A stretch of 64,000 nucleotides of DNA from Paenibacillus pabuli (GTDB lineage Bacteria; Bacillota; Bacilli; Paenibacillales; Paenibacillaceae). The notes beneath the pieces are model-generated. The model was not told the origin of the DNA, searched no databases, and saw only the letters and a program-made list of their open reading frames with translations. The stretch is from positions 62,001 through 126,000 of the forward strand of contig NZ_JBDOIO010000005.1 of the NCBI RefSeq assembly GCF_039831995.1, read 5' to 3'. Shown here piece by piece: positions 24,714-32,800 of this stretch (the first letter of the stretch is position 1; every line of letters starts with the position of its first letter). The translations under genes and the position numbers were made by a program.

Positions 24714-24774
24714 ATCGCACCTCTTTAGTTAAATAACGTTGGATCTTTCTCATATAGAGATTCCTTTCTATTAT

Positions 24775-24813
24775 AAACGAAATCTCCCGCTCATAAGTTA
24801 CTGGCGGGAGATT
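24775..24813 (-). terminator. Hairpin between rfbD and the GT2 gene, possible attenuator
   Basis: AATCTCCCGC and GCGGGAGATT form a perfect 10-base stem right after rfbD. The following T run is short, so it may only reduce readthrough or stabilise the rfb message. Confidence 0.6.
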
Positions 24814-24820
24814 AAAGTAC

Positions 24821-25693
24821 TCAATTCTTTTCTATGTGTATTTCTTTCAGAAAATCTCGCAGTCCTTCTCGCCAAGGCCTAAGGTCATTTAAGCCATTGG
24901 TCCGGATCGACAAGTGCTCCATTACGGAGTTTCGTGGACGTGGGGCAGGACGTGGAAACTGGTCTGTAGCACAAGGATCAACTTCAGCTTGAATATGGAA
25001 ACCAGGGAATGACTGAGCTTCTTCAAAGATCGCTTGAGTGAATTCATACCACGTACACGCCCCACTGTTGGAAGCGTGGTAGACACCGTATTTTTCAGTA
25101 CTCATTAATTCCAGCAAAAAATGGGCCAAATCAACCGTATACGTAGGTGATCCCTTCTGGTCGTGTACAACTTGAAGCTTGGGCTTCTCCTGACCAAGTT
25201 TCAACATGGTTTTGACAAAATTATTTCCGTAAAAACCATACACCCACGAAGTGCGGACAATAAACCATCGTGAAGATAACGATTGTACCAGCACCTCTCC
25301 GGCGCGCTTGGATTTGCCATAGACACTTTGCGGATTGGTATTATCATATTCCTGGTAAGGTACATCGGTAGTACCGTCGAATACATAATCCGTACTGATA
25401 TAGATGAGCTTTGCTCCAGTCTGCTCAGCAGCTACCGCAATATTTCGGGTCCCTGTGGCATTGACTTGATATGCTCCGTCTACATCCGTCTCGGCGGCAT
25501 CCACCGCAGTATAAGCCGCACAATGAATGACCACCTCTGGATGATATGTCGATATAACATTGTTGCATTCAACCTGATCCGTGATGTCCAATTCATCGCG
25601 AGCACAAGCCAGAACGGAATGTCCCTCTTTTTCCAAAAGAAGCACCACATCGCGCCCCAGCTGTCCGTTGGCTCCAGTCACAAGCACCTTCAT
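24821..25693 (-). CDS. rfbD: dTDP-4-dehydrorhamnose reductase
   Basis: The 290-residue protein is a RmlD-type reductase: Rossmann loop VTGANGQLG near 5, the catalytic pattern STDYVFDG near 105 with YGKSKRAGE near 126, and VRTSWVYG near 146. It makes the last step to dTDP-L-rhamnose with NAD(P)H. It overlaps rfbB by 4 bases, so the two are coupled. The gene order rfbA-rfbC-rfbB-rfbD (rmlACBD) is that of S-layer glycan loci in Geobacillus. Confidence 0.97.
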   Translation of the reverse strand: MKVLVTGANGQLGRDVVLLLEKEGHSVLACARDELDITDQVECNNVISTYHPEVVIHCAAYTAVDAAETDVDGAYQVNATGTRNIAVAAEQTGAKLIYISTDYVFDGTTDVPYQEYDNTNPQSVYGKSKRAGEVLVQSLSSRWFIVRTSWVYGFYGNNFVKTMLKLGQEKPKLQVVHDQKGSPTYTVDLAHFLLELMSTEKYGVYHASNSGACTWYEFTQAIFEEAQSFPGFHIQAEVDPCATDQFPRPAPRPRNSVMEHLSIRTNGLNDLRPWREGLRDFLKEIHIEKN

Positions 25694-26715
25694 GCCTTGG
25701 CGTCTCCCAAACGAGAACCGTATTGCTTCTCATAGTAATCCTGGTAGGCCCCCGATTGGATACGCGTCCACCATTCCTTATTATCCAGATACCACTGGAT
25801 GGTTTCCTTGATTCCCGTCTCAAAGTTATGCTTGGGCTTCCAGCCGAGTTCGGTCATCGTTTTGGTGGGGTCGATACCATATCTGCGATCATGTCCAGGT
25901 CGATCCTGCACATATTTGATTAGCGACTCGGGCTTGCCAAGCTGCTCCAGAATGTTCTTCACAATGTGCACGTTAGTCCGCTCGTTATTGCCACCAATAT
26001 TGTACACCTCGCCATTGCGTCCCTGGTGAATGACCAGATCAATCGCGCTGCAATGGTCCTCTACATAAAGCCAATCCCGAATGTTCAGCCCGTCTCCGTA
26101 CACAGGTAGAGCTTCATCATTCAACGCACGCGAGATCATGAGTGGAATGAGTTTCTCGGGGAACTGGAATGGTCCGTAGTTGTTGGAACAGCGCGTAATA
26201 TTTACAGAAAGACCAAAGGTCTCGTGATAAGCACGTACCAATAGATCTCCTCCTGCCTTGGAGGCAGAGTATGGGCTATTGGGTTGAAGCGGAGTCTCTT
26301 CTGTAAACAAACCTGTTGGCCCGAGAGAACCATACACCTCGTCGGTTGAAACTTGGACAAATTTGGTGATATTGTGTTTCTTGGCTGCATCCAGTAACAC
26401 CTGAGTACCATTGACGTTCGTCTTCACAAAAACATCCGGTTCCAGGATACTGCGATCAACATGAGATTCGGCAGCAAAGTTAACCACCACATCCACGCCT
26501 TGACCGATGAGGCGGTCCATCTCTTTAGCATCAGTAATATCTGCTTTGACAAAGGTATGCCGCTTGTTTCCTTCAAGTGATTTTAAGTTTTCCAGATTAC
26601 CGGCATACGTGAGTGCGTCTACGTTGATAATTTCATAGTCCGGGTACTGCTCAAGCATATATATGACAAAGTTACTTCCAATAAATCCGGCACCGCCGGT
26701 AACGAGCAATTTCAT
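25690..26715 (-). CDS. rfbB: dTDP-glucose 4,6-dehydratase
   Basis: The ATG at 26715 (MKLLVTGGAGFIGSNF) has GGGAGG 10 bases upstream; the open frame starts earlier at a TTG that lies over the ribosome site. The 341-residue SDR protein shows GGAGFIGS (NAD loop), NFAAESHVDRS near 78, the STDEVYGSLG segment near 120 and the YSASKAG catalytic motif near 153. It turns dTDP-glucose into the 4-keto-6-deoxy intermediate of rhamnose synthesis. Confidence 0.97.
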   Translation of the reverse strand: MKLLVTGGAGFIGSNFVIYMLEQYPDYEIINVDALTYAGNLENLKSLEGNKRHTFVKADITDAKEMDRLIGQGVDVVVNFAAESHVDRSILEPDVFVKTNVNGTQVLLDAAKKHNITKFVQVSTDEVYGSLGPTGLFTEETPLQPNSPYSASKAGGDLLVRAYHETFGLSVNITRCSNNYGPFQFPEKLIPLMISRALNDEALPVYGDGLNIRDWLYVEDHCSAIDLVIHQGRNGEVYNIGGNNERTNVHIVKNILEQLGKPESLIKYVQDRPGHDRRYGIDPTKTMTELGWKPKHNFETGIKETIQWYLDNKEWWTRIQSGAYQDYYEKQYGSRLGDAKA

Positions 26716-26733
26716 GTGATCGAAACCTCCCAA

Positions 26734-27294
26734 TTACTTCACTTCGAAATCGAAGTTAATATCCGCATCTTGAAGCAAAGGATGCTTCTGGTCTTTCTCT
26801 GACAAAATCGGATTAGATGTAGGCCAATCAATCCCAAGTGCCGGGTCACTCCATAATATGCCTCGGTCGTTCTCCGGGGAATAGTATTCGTCTACTTTGT
26901 ACAAGACTTGGGTGTTTGGGACCAACGTACAGAAGCCGTGAGCAAATCCCTTAGGTACCAGCAGCTGACGGTGATTATGCTCGCTAAGGATGAAACCTTC
27001 CCATTTACCAAAGGTCGGCGACCCTTTACGTATATCAACGATAACATCGTAGATTGCACCAGCAATAACGCGGATTAACTTGGTCTGTGCCTTCGGATTC
27101 AACTGATAATGAAGCCCCCGAAGTACACCAGGCTGGGCAGACAATGACTGATTATCTTGAATGAATGTATGCTTAATTCCTTTATCTAATAAAACAGCTT
27201 CATTGAAACTCTCAACGAAAAAACCTCTATGATCACCATGAACCACTGGCTCAATCAAGCTTGCGCCTTGCAGTTTTAAAGGGGTTACTTTCAC
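26734..27294 (-). CDS. rfbC: dTDP-4-dehydrorhamnose 3,5-epimerase
   Basis: The 186-residue cupin starts with GTG at 27294 behind GGAGG. It has FIQDNQSLS near 44, VLRGLHYQLNP near 57 with the catalytic histidine, VDIRKGSPTFGKW near 86 and PKGFAHGFCTL near 113. Its length and motifs are those of RmlC. It lies between rfbA and rfbB with gaps of 12 and 18 bases. Confidence 0.97.
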   Translation of the reverse strand: MKVTPLKLQGASLIEPVVHGDHRGFFVESFNEAVLLDKGIKHTFIQDNQSLSAQPGVLRGLHYQLNPKAQTKLIRVIAGAIYDVIVDIRKGSPTFGKWEGFILSEHNHRQLLVPKGFAHGFCTLVPNTQVLYKVDEYYSPENDRGILWSDPALGIDWPTSNPILSEKDQKHPLLQDADINFDFEVK

Positions 27295-27306
27295 CTCTAT
27301 ACCCTC

Positions 27307-28050
27307 CTACAATTTCAACTTGCCGAATTCTTCTCCGAAAACAATATCTTTAGCCAATTCATTAGCACGTGCCAATGAAGGATGCGTACCTGCATCGGTC
27401 CACCAGCCTTGGAGAATATCAAAAGACAGTTGTTCTCTTTCAATATATGCATTGTTAACGTCTGTGATTTCTAATTCTCCTCTATCGGATGGCTTTAATG
27501 TTTTTACAATCTCGAATACGGTATGATCAAACATGTAAATTCCAGTTACCGCGTAATTACTCTTAGGAGCTTTAGGTTTCTCTTCTATTGATAGAATACG
27601 AGAACCATCAATTTCGGGAACACCAAATCGAGTTGGGTCATGAACTTCTTGTATAAGAATTTTTGCTCCAGCAGATTGAGTTTTGAAGTTTTCAACAAAA
27701 GGTGAAATATCATCTTCGAACACGTTGTCTCCTAGAATGACCACCATCTGATCATCTCCGACAAAATGCTCAGCAAGATCCAACGCCTGAGCTATGCCAC
27801 CAGCTTCGTCTTGGACCTTGTATGTAAAACTAACCCCCATGTCACTTCCACTACCGAGTAAGTTAACCACATCACCCATGTGATCTTTACCTGTTACAAT
27901 GAGGATGTCTTCAATACCCGACTGTTTGAGTTTATAAACCGAATGAAAGATCATTGGATACTTACCTACGGGAAGAAGATGTTTATTGGTGACCTTGGTA
28001 AGTGGATACAAACGTGAACCTGTTCCACCAGCGAGTATAATTCCTTTCAA
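27307..28050 (-). CDS. rfbA: Glucose-1-phosphate thymidylyltransferase, short form
   Basis: The 247-residue protein has the nucleotidyltransferase start KGIILAGGTGSRLYPLTKVT and the metal and sugar sites ILGDNVFED near 105 and EEKPKAPKSNYAVTGIYMFD near 156. It is about 45 residues shorter than the E. coli RmlA type, lacking the C-terminal extension, as in several Gram-positive short forms. The start is TTG with GGAGG 10 bases upstream. It opens the dTDP-rhamnose gene set. Confidence 0.95.
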   Translation of the reverse strand: MKGIILAGGTGSRLYPLTKVTNKHLLPVGKYPMIFHSVYKLKQSGIEDILIVTGKDHMGDVVNLLGSGSDMGVSFTYKVQDEAGGIAQALDLAEHFVGDDQMVVILGDNVFEDDISPFVENFKTQSAGAKILIQEVHDPTRFGVPEIDGSRILSIEEKPKAPKSNYAVTGIYMFDHTVFEIVKTLKPSDRGELEITDVNNAYIEREQLSFDILQGWWTDAGTHPSLARANELAKDIVFGEEFGKLKL

Positions 28051-28083
28051 TTCAAATATACCTCCAACTATAAATGTAATAGT

Positions 28084-28449
28084 TTAATCTAACGCAATAA
28101 AAAAAACACCAATCATAATGATCATTGCACCAATCCACTTCATAAGAGACACAGGCTCATTAAAAATTATTAATGCCGCTCCTATGCCAAGCACATATGC
28201 AACACTTTGAATAGGATATGCTACACTCAATGGCATTCTTGATAATACAACAAACCATATCAATGTGGCTAGAGCGTACAATACCAAACCGGTAAAAATA
28301 GGAGGTGTAAAAATAGCTTTCCATGCATTCGATAAATTCACACCACCAAGTTTCTCTAAACCTAACTTAAATAAAATTTGTCCTCCGCATAACATCAGTA
28401 TATTTAATGTTAAAAGAATATAGCTTATAAGAGTAGGCGCCTTTTGCAT
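28084..28449 (-). CDS. SMR/EamA-like four-helix membrane protein, probable lipid-sugar flippase
   Basis: The start at 28449 (MQKAPTLISYILL) follows AAAGG; the open frame runs further but overlaps the preceding gene. The 121 residues form four membrane helices of the small multidrug resistance type, with LSRMPLSVAYPIQSVAYV near 68 and FNEPVSLMKWIG near 95, like ArnE/ArnF. Beside a DPM1-like transferase, a DUF2304 protein and a GT-C-like protein, it most likely flips a polyprenyl-phosphate sugar. That role is inferred from position. Confidence 0.75.
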   Translation of the reverse strand: MQKAPTLISYILLTLNILMLCGGQILFKLGLEKLGGVNLSNAWKAIFTPPIFTGLVLYALATLIWFVVLSRMPLSVAYPIQSVAYVLGIGAALIIFNEPVSLMKWIGAMIIMIGVFFIALD

Positions 28450-28483
28450 AAAGATTCCCTTTCCGTTTTCTATCCTTTTTTCC

Positions 28484-28849
28484 CTAATCCTTATTACAAC
28501 TATCATTAATCTGTTTGAGTTCATGTTTCATTATGCCTAGCTCTTGTGATAATTCTTTTATTTTCAGAGTGGCACGTGAAATTTCAACTGTCAAAGAGAA
28601 CAATATAACTATCATACCAAAAATAGCCAGGAGGAACAGCGCGTTTACAGGCATCTCAATCCCTAAAGCATTTGCAACATGAGTAAACATTTTAGGGAAT
28701 AAAGACAGAATCATCACAAATATCATTATAAAAATCCAGAGCATTGAATACTTTAACTCTAATCTATACCTTCTTAATAAATTCAACAAAATCAAAAAAC
28801 TGAGTACAGACCCTACGACGAGAATTATTTGCAATTTTAGTGATATCAT
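28484..28849 (-). CDS. DUF2304-family small membrane protein
   Basis: The 121 residues hold three hydrophobic helices (about 6-24, 33-52 and 68-90) with ELKYSMLWIFIM between the first two and a charged helical C-terminus. This is the DUF2304 pattern. The family commonly sits beside polyprenyl-phosphate sugar transferases; its function is not established. It lies 13 bases after the DPM1-like gene and 34 bases before the flippase start. Confidence 0.8.
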   Translation of the reverse strand: MISLKLQIILVVGSVLSFLILLNLLRRYRLELKYSMLWIFIMIFVMILSLFPKMFTHVANALGIEMPVNALFLLAIFGMIVILFSLTVEISRATLKIKELSQELGIMKHELKQINDSCNKD

Positions 28850-28862
28850 AATAGTCCCATAC

Positions 28863-29561
28863 CTATACTATCTGCTTGCGCAAGCTATCTATAAGAATTG
28901 CAAGAGATACCTTTGTCATATAATACGCAGATTTTATTAATGTTATTGACGATTTACCTTCAAGCCTAGCTTCCATCACGACAGGGATCTCTTTAATACG
29001 TAATCTATTCCTTTTTAGATACATAATAGATTCAGGTTCCGGGTAATCAACCGGATACCTTCTCGCAAATATTTCAATTACCCTCTTATTGCAAGCTCTA
29101 TATCCCGAAGTGGGATCTGTTATGAGTTGCCCCGTAAGAATATGAAGCAGTCTAGAAAAATAATTAATGCCTACTCTTCTTAAGAATGTTGATTGAAATC
29201 CAATTTTAGAAATGTACCTGGACCCAATAATAAGATCTGCTTCATTTTTCACTAAGGGATCTACCAGATCTTTTATATACTCTGGATTATGTTGTCCGTC
29301 ACCATCAACCTGAATAGCAATATCATAATTGTGCATCTGCGCAAATTTATAGCCTGTTTGCACAGCCCCACCAATTCCAAGATTGCATGGAAGGTTAATA
29401 ACCTTCACATTGAACTGGTCACAAACTTTTGACGTATTATCAGTAGAGCAATCATTAATAACTAGAACGTCAACGTTTTTATAATCCAAACATAAAACCT
29501 GAAGTAACTTTGCTATATTTTTCTCTTCATTATACGCAGGTATGATCAAAATTACCTTCAA
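28863..29561 (-). CDS. DPM1/GtrB-like polyprenyl-phosphate glycosyltransferase
   Basis: The 232-residue GT2 enzyme starts with TTG behind GGAGG. It shows ILIIPAYNEEKNI near 3, VINDCSTDNT near 33, NLGIGGAVQTG near 60, the DXD-type QVDGDGQHNP near 83, and DPTSGYRACNKRV near 148, all typical of dolichyl/polyprenyl-phosphate hexose synthases. It lacks the two C-terminal helices of GtrB, and the neighbouring DUF2304 protein may supply the membrane anchor. It would charge undecaprenyl phosphate with one sugar for use outside the membrane. Confidence 0.9.
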   Translation of the reverse strand: MKVILIIPAYNEEKNIAKLLQVLCLDYKNVDVLVINDCSTDNTSKVCDQFNVKVINLPCNLGIGGAVQTGYKFAQMHNYDIAIQVDGDGQHNPEYIKDLVDPLVKNEADLIIGSRYISKIGFQSTFLRRVGINYFSRLLHILTGQLITDPTSGYRACNKRVIEIFARRYPVDYPEPESIMYLKRNRLRIKEIPVVMEARLEGKSSITLIKSAYYMTKVSLAILIDSLRKQIV

Positions 29562-29564
29562 AGT

Positions 29565-32003
29565 TTATGGCCCTCCTACTATCGAATAAATATATAAACC
29601 GCTTGACGGATCAAAGTATATCTCATTAAAGTTTTTATAATCGATTAGTTGCTTGGGAGACAGTATATATTGCACACCCGTTTTATCCAAATCGTGTATA
29701 TTGAGTTCTATGTTGAAAGAATCGGGGCTCATTAATTGAAAAGAAGTAGGCTCATTCGTAAAACTCACTTTTACGTGTGCATATCGATTATATACATCCA
29801 TATATTCGCCATTAACATCCATTTTTTTCCATTCGTTTAGGTCAGGTAGAAAATGAACGCTATTAAAGGTTTTTGCACCTAATGACAATAGATACTGACC
29901 ATTCACCAGACTATCTAGAGCGATCCATTTAGCCTGCTCATCCTTCTGGATGATCTCTGTTATCTTACTAGCAATAGGTCTGTCAAAGATATCACCCGTA
30001 CCAGAGGATATTGGATTAACCACAACACCCGATATAAAAATCAGGCCAGCCATACAAACCACAAAGGTTTTTTTCATCCCTCTTAGTATTATGAAATTCA
30101 TAAATATAAAAAACAGCAAAGTTGGATAAATAAATTCCCCTAAATAATTAGACATGTCACTTTTCTGTACTGAATAATAATACACAACAAAGACAAGGGA
30201 ACATATCATGATTATTTTCAACAAATTAAATGGTTTTAAGCGAATTACTTCAGCTATAAACCAAATAGACAGGTAGACAGCAGTTAGCCCTAAAGTAATG
30301 CCTGCTAAACGAGTTTCTGGAACGAAAGAAAAAAGACTTGCTTTTGCAATAATCTCAGGATATTTAACGAAGAGCCAGGATATTTGGAAAATAAAATAAA
30401 CAAAAACAAGAACTACAAGTTTCAAATTATTGAATTTTTGTCTAAATATAAAAATGATAGAAAACATAAATGCAGGCATAAAATTTATAAAAGAACTTGC
30501 CTCACTGTTATTAAGATAAGTTGCATCTTTAAATGGAAACAGCCAATTACTCAAATAGAACTGCAGATTTGAAAAAGCCAGGTCCCCACCGAGTGTAACT
30601 CTTCTACCGGGATAAACAGTATTTAACATCAAACTAATATCAGTCATGGAGTTGTATACGAATAAAACTACAGCGAAAGCTAATACAACCACACACAACG
30701 AAAAAGATAACCAATCATACTTCGTTACAAATACTTTTTGTCTATTATTTATATACACACCCAAGATAAAGACTAGTGTCAAGATTCCCAATGGTACTTG
30801 TACAGCCGGATATATCGTGAAGATAAAACCCATGGAACAAAGTGTAATTGCCCCAAGCAATGCTATCCTGCATTTCTGACTTTTTAATTCAAGAAAATAT
30901 ATAACTGAGACCACCATTGCCTGGGAATAGATGATTAATTCTACCACGCCAGCCCCTGTGGTGTACCACCATTGTACAGGGGGAGAAAAGGCAATCCAGA
31001 CAGCTCCAAGAATTGAAATGACTTTGTTCCTCATTGTCAAATACATACAGATTTCAAAGGAAAACAGTAATAATAAGATTAATTTCAAACAATAAAACCA
31101 CGACAATCCATAATCAACGCCCAAAAGCAAAAATCCCCAATAGAAAGGTTTGCCTAAAGTTTCAATTGTAAACGTTGGGGCGTTAGCTAAAACCATATTT
31201 TGGCCATCTGATCTAACCATAGAACTCTTATATTCAAATAACTTGGCATGTTCTGCTTGTGAAAACATGTAAGGCGTTTGAACTAACCATTCATCGCTCC
31301 TTATTGCCCTATCTATACCAAATATTTTTGAATTTGTATCAGCTTGACTGATATTATTGTTCCACATTCCAATGGAAGAACCATGCAACTTCAACGCTAC
31401 AAACAAGACGAAGATAATAAGCGCAATTAAATACCGGTATTTAATGACCGTATCTAAGTATTTAATTAAAGAGTAAATAAACGTCAGTAAGAAGCTAATC
31501 AAGAAAGCTCTCAAAGCCATCTTTTTAAATTCAAAAGAAAAAGACGGTTCTGGGTTTAATATAATGCTTCCAATATTAAATTCCTCATTCAATTGGTTCG
31601 TAAAATCAATTCTTAGTGAGTTCACATGTTTATGCAATTGAAAAGAATACTTGTTATCGCCTTGCTTGCTCTGTTCCCTAAAAGAACTAGACTCTGTATA
31701 CTGAAGATTACTATCATCAGTATAAAAAATTTGAAGTGGGCCCCCCCCTTTACTGTATGTAATGACTAGTTCAATTTCGTTAATATAGGTATTTATATTT
31801 GCAAATTCAATCCATGGGTCATCCTCAAGTGATTTATATCCCCCATCGATCTTTTCAAGACCTTTTAATTGACCTCTCTCAATGCTAATAATTTCCTTAT
31901 TGTTTTTAAAATAGCTCATTAATGTACTATAGTTTTCAAAAACGAACAGACCAATAAATACAACAATGAAAACAGATAGCAAAAGGATTGCTTTACTTTT
32001 CAT
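29565..32003 (-). CDS. Large GT-C-like membrane glycosyltransferase
   Basis: The 812-residue protein has one N-terminal helix (5-23), an external stretch of about 140 residues, then about a dozen membrane helices and a C-terminal external part (about 660-812). The DEWLVQTPYMFSQ loop near 240 would hold the acidic residue expected in GT-C enzymes using polyprenyl-phosphate sugars. The external stretch (about 88-150) resembles a module in three other proteins of this locus. A run of eight Gs encodes Gly-Gly-Gly at 31741-31748. The probable role is to move the sugar made by the DPM1-like neighbour onto the glycan. Confidence 0.72.
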   Translation of the reverse strand: MKSKAILLLSVFIVVFIGLFVFENYSTLMSYFKNNKEIISIERGQLKGLEKIDGGYKSLEDDPWIEFANINTYINEIELVITYSKGGGPLQIFYTDDSNLQYTESSSFREQSKQGDNKYSFQLHKHVNSLRIDFTNQLNEEFNIGSIILNPEPSFSFEFKKMALRAFLISFLLTFIYSLIKYLDTVIKYRYLIALIIFVLFVALKLHGSSIGMWNNNISQADTNSKIFGIDRAIRSDEWLVQTPYMFSQAEHAKLFEYKSSMVRSDGQNMVLANAPTFTIETLGKPFYWGFLLLGVDYGLSWFYCLKLILLLLFSFEICMYLTMRNKVISILGAVWIAFSPPVQWWYTTGAGVVELIIYSQAMVVSVIYFLELKSQKCRIALLGAITLCSMGFIFTIYPAVQVPLGILTLVFILGVYINNRQKVFVTKYDWLSFSLCVVVLAFAVVLFVYNSMTDISLMLNTVYPGRRVTLGGDLAFSNLQFYLSNWLFPFKDATYLNNSEASSFINFMPAFMFSIIFIFRQKFNNLKLVVLVFVYFIFQISWLFVKYPEIIAKASLFSFVPETRLAGITLGLTAVYLSIWFIAEVIRLKPFNLLKIIMICSLVFVVYYYSVQKSDMSNYLGEFIYPTLLFFIFMNFIILRGMKKTFVVCMAGLIFISGVVVNPISSGTGDIFDRPIASKITEIIQKDEQAKWIALDSLVNGQYLLSLGAKTFNSVHFLPDLNEWKKMDVNGEYMDVYNRYAHVKVSFTNEPTSFQLMSPDSFNIELNIHDLDKTGVQYILSPKQLIDYKNFNEIYFDPSSGLYIYSIVGGP

Positions 32004-32039
32004 AACTCCACCTTCAAAAACTATTTTAGATAGATTGCC

Positions 32040-32790
32040 TCATTTTTTTTAATAGCCCCTTAAAAATACCCAACACCAAAAGTTTGGCCCCCCCTATGTT
32101 GCGGCAGGAAGTTTTTTACACTCATTGGCCAACGAACCGGGAATCGCAGTTGTAGTGTAGCAATTGGTATACTTGTATCATACGCTCATTATGAAAGAGT
32201 ACATGATAGATTTTTCCTTCACCATCTTTTTTAACCGCAAAAAAAGATGGTAGACTGCTCCTCTGGATCAGCGCCGACTTTAAAGTATACGTAGCTTAGT
32301 TACGGCTGAAGCCGAGATGTTGAAGAAGCTGAACATTCCTCGTTCGGTTAAGGTTGTTCAAAGCTCGAGCTCTACAAAAGAGAATGGCTAGTTTCAACGT
32401 CCACCTCAATTCACACGTCAACAGGCAGTTTCGTGGCGATGGGTTATCCGCATGTTATTTATCTTGTCATAGCTGAGCCGATACTGCTTCGCCGTTACCA
32501 AGATTATACAGCCAACCTTGTTTTCTGTTCATTTGATGTTGATGTTTCTTTTCTAAACTCTCTCGGATAATACGCCCCTACCAGTGTTGAAAGACGTCGA
32601 GGTAACGATCATATATCCGTTTATCAGAGAGTTCGCGCAAAGCCGTCTCTAATTTATATTTTTTATCTATTGTAGTTTAAACCGGGATCACATCCTCATT
32701 GGGTAAATCCCCCCCCATCTCGAGCTTTGGATGTATCCTATTTTATAAAAGGTAATACTAATGTTCATCTATATGGTTGTCAGTCAAATA
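32040..32790. pseudogene. Gene-free stretch with decayed coding sequence, possible insertion-sequence relic
   Basis: No intact gene fits 32004-32800. Minus-strand 32500-32680 reads as protein-like sequence (ETALRELSDKRIYDRYLDVF) interrupted by stops, then GRIIRESLEKKHQHQMNRKQ. Plus-strand 32205-32300 reads FTIFFNRKK and, one frame over, DGRLLLWISADFKVYVA, which recalls the IS66 TnpB core (a weak resemblance judged by eye). Both may be debris from an insertion or rearrangement. C runs of 7 and 8 lie at 32088-32094 and 32709-32716. Confidence 0.35.
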
Positions 32791-32800
32791 AGGTATCTAA

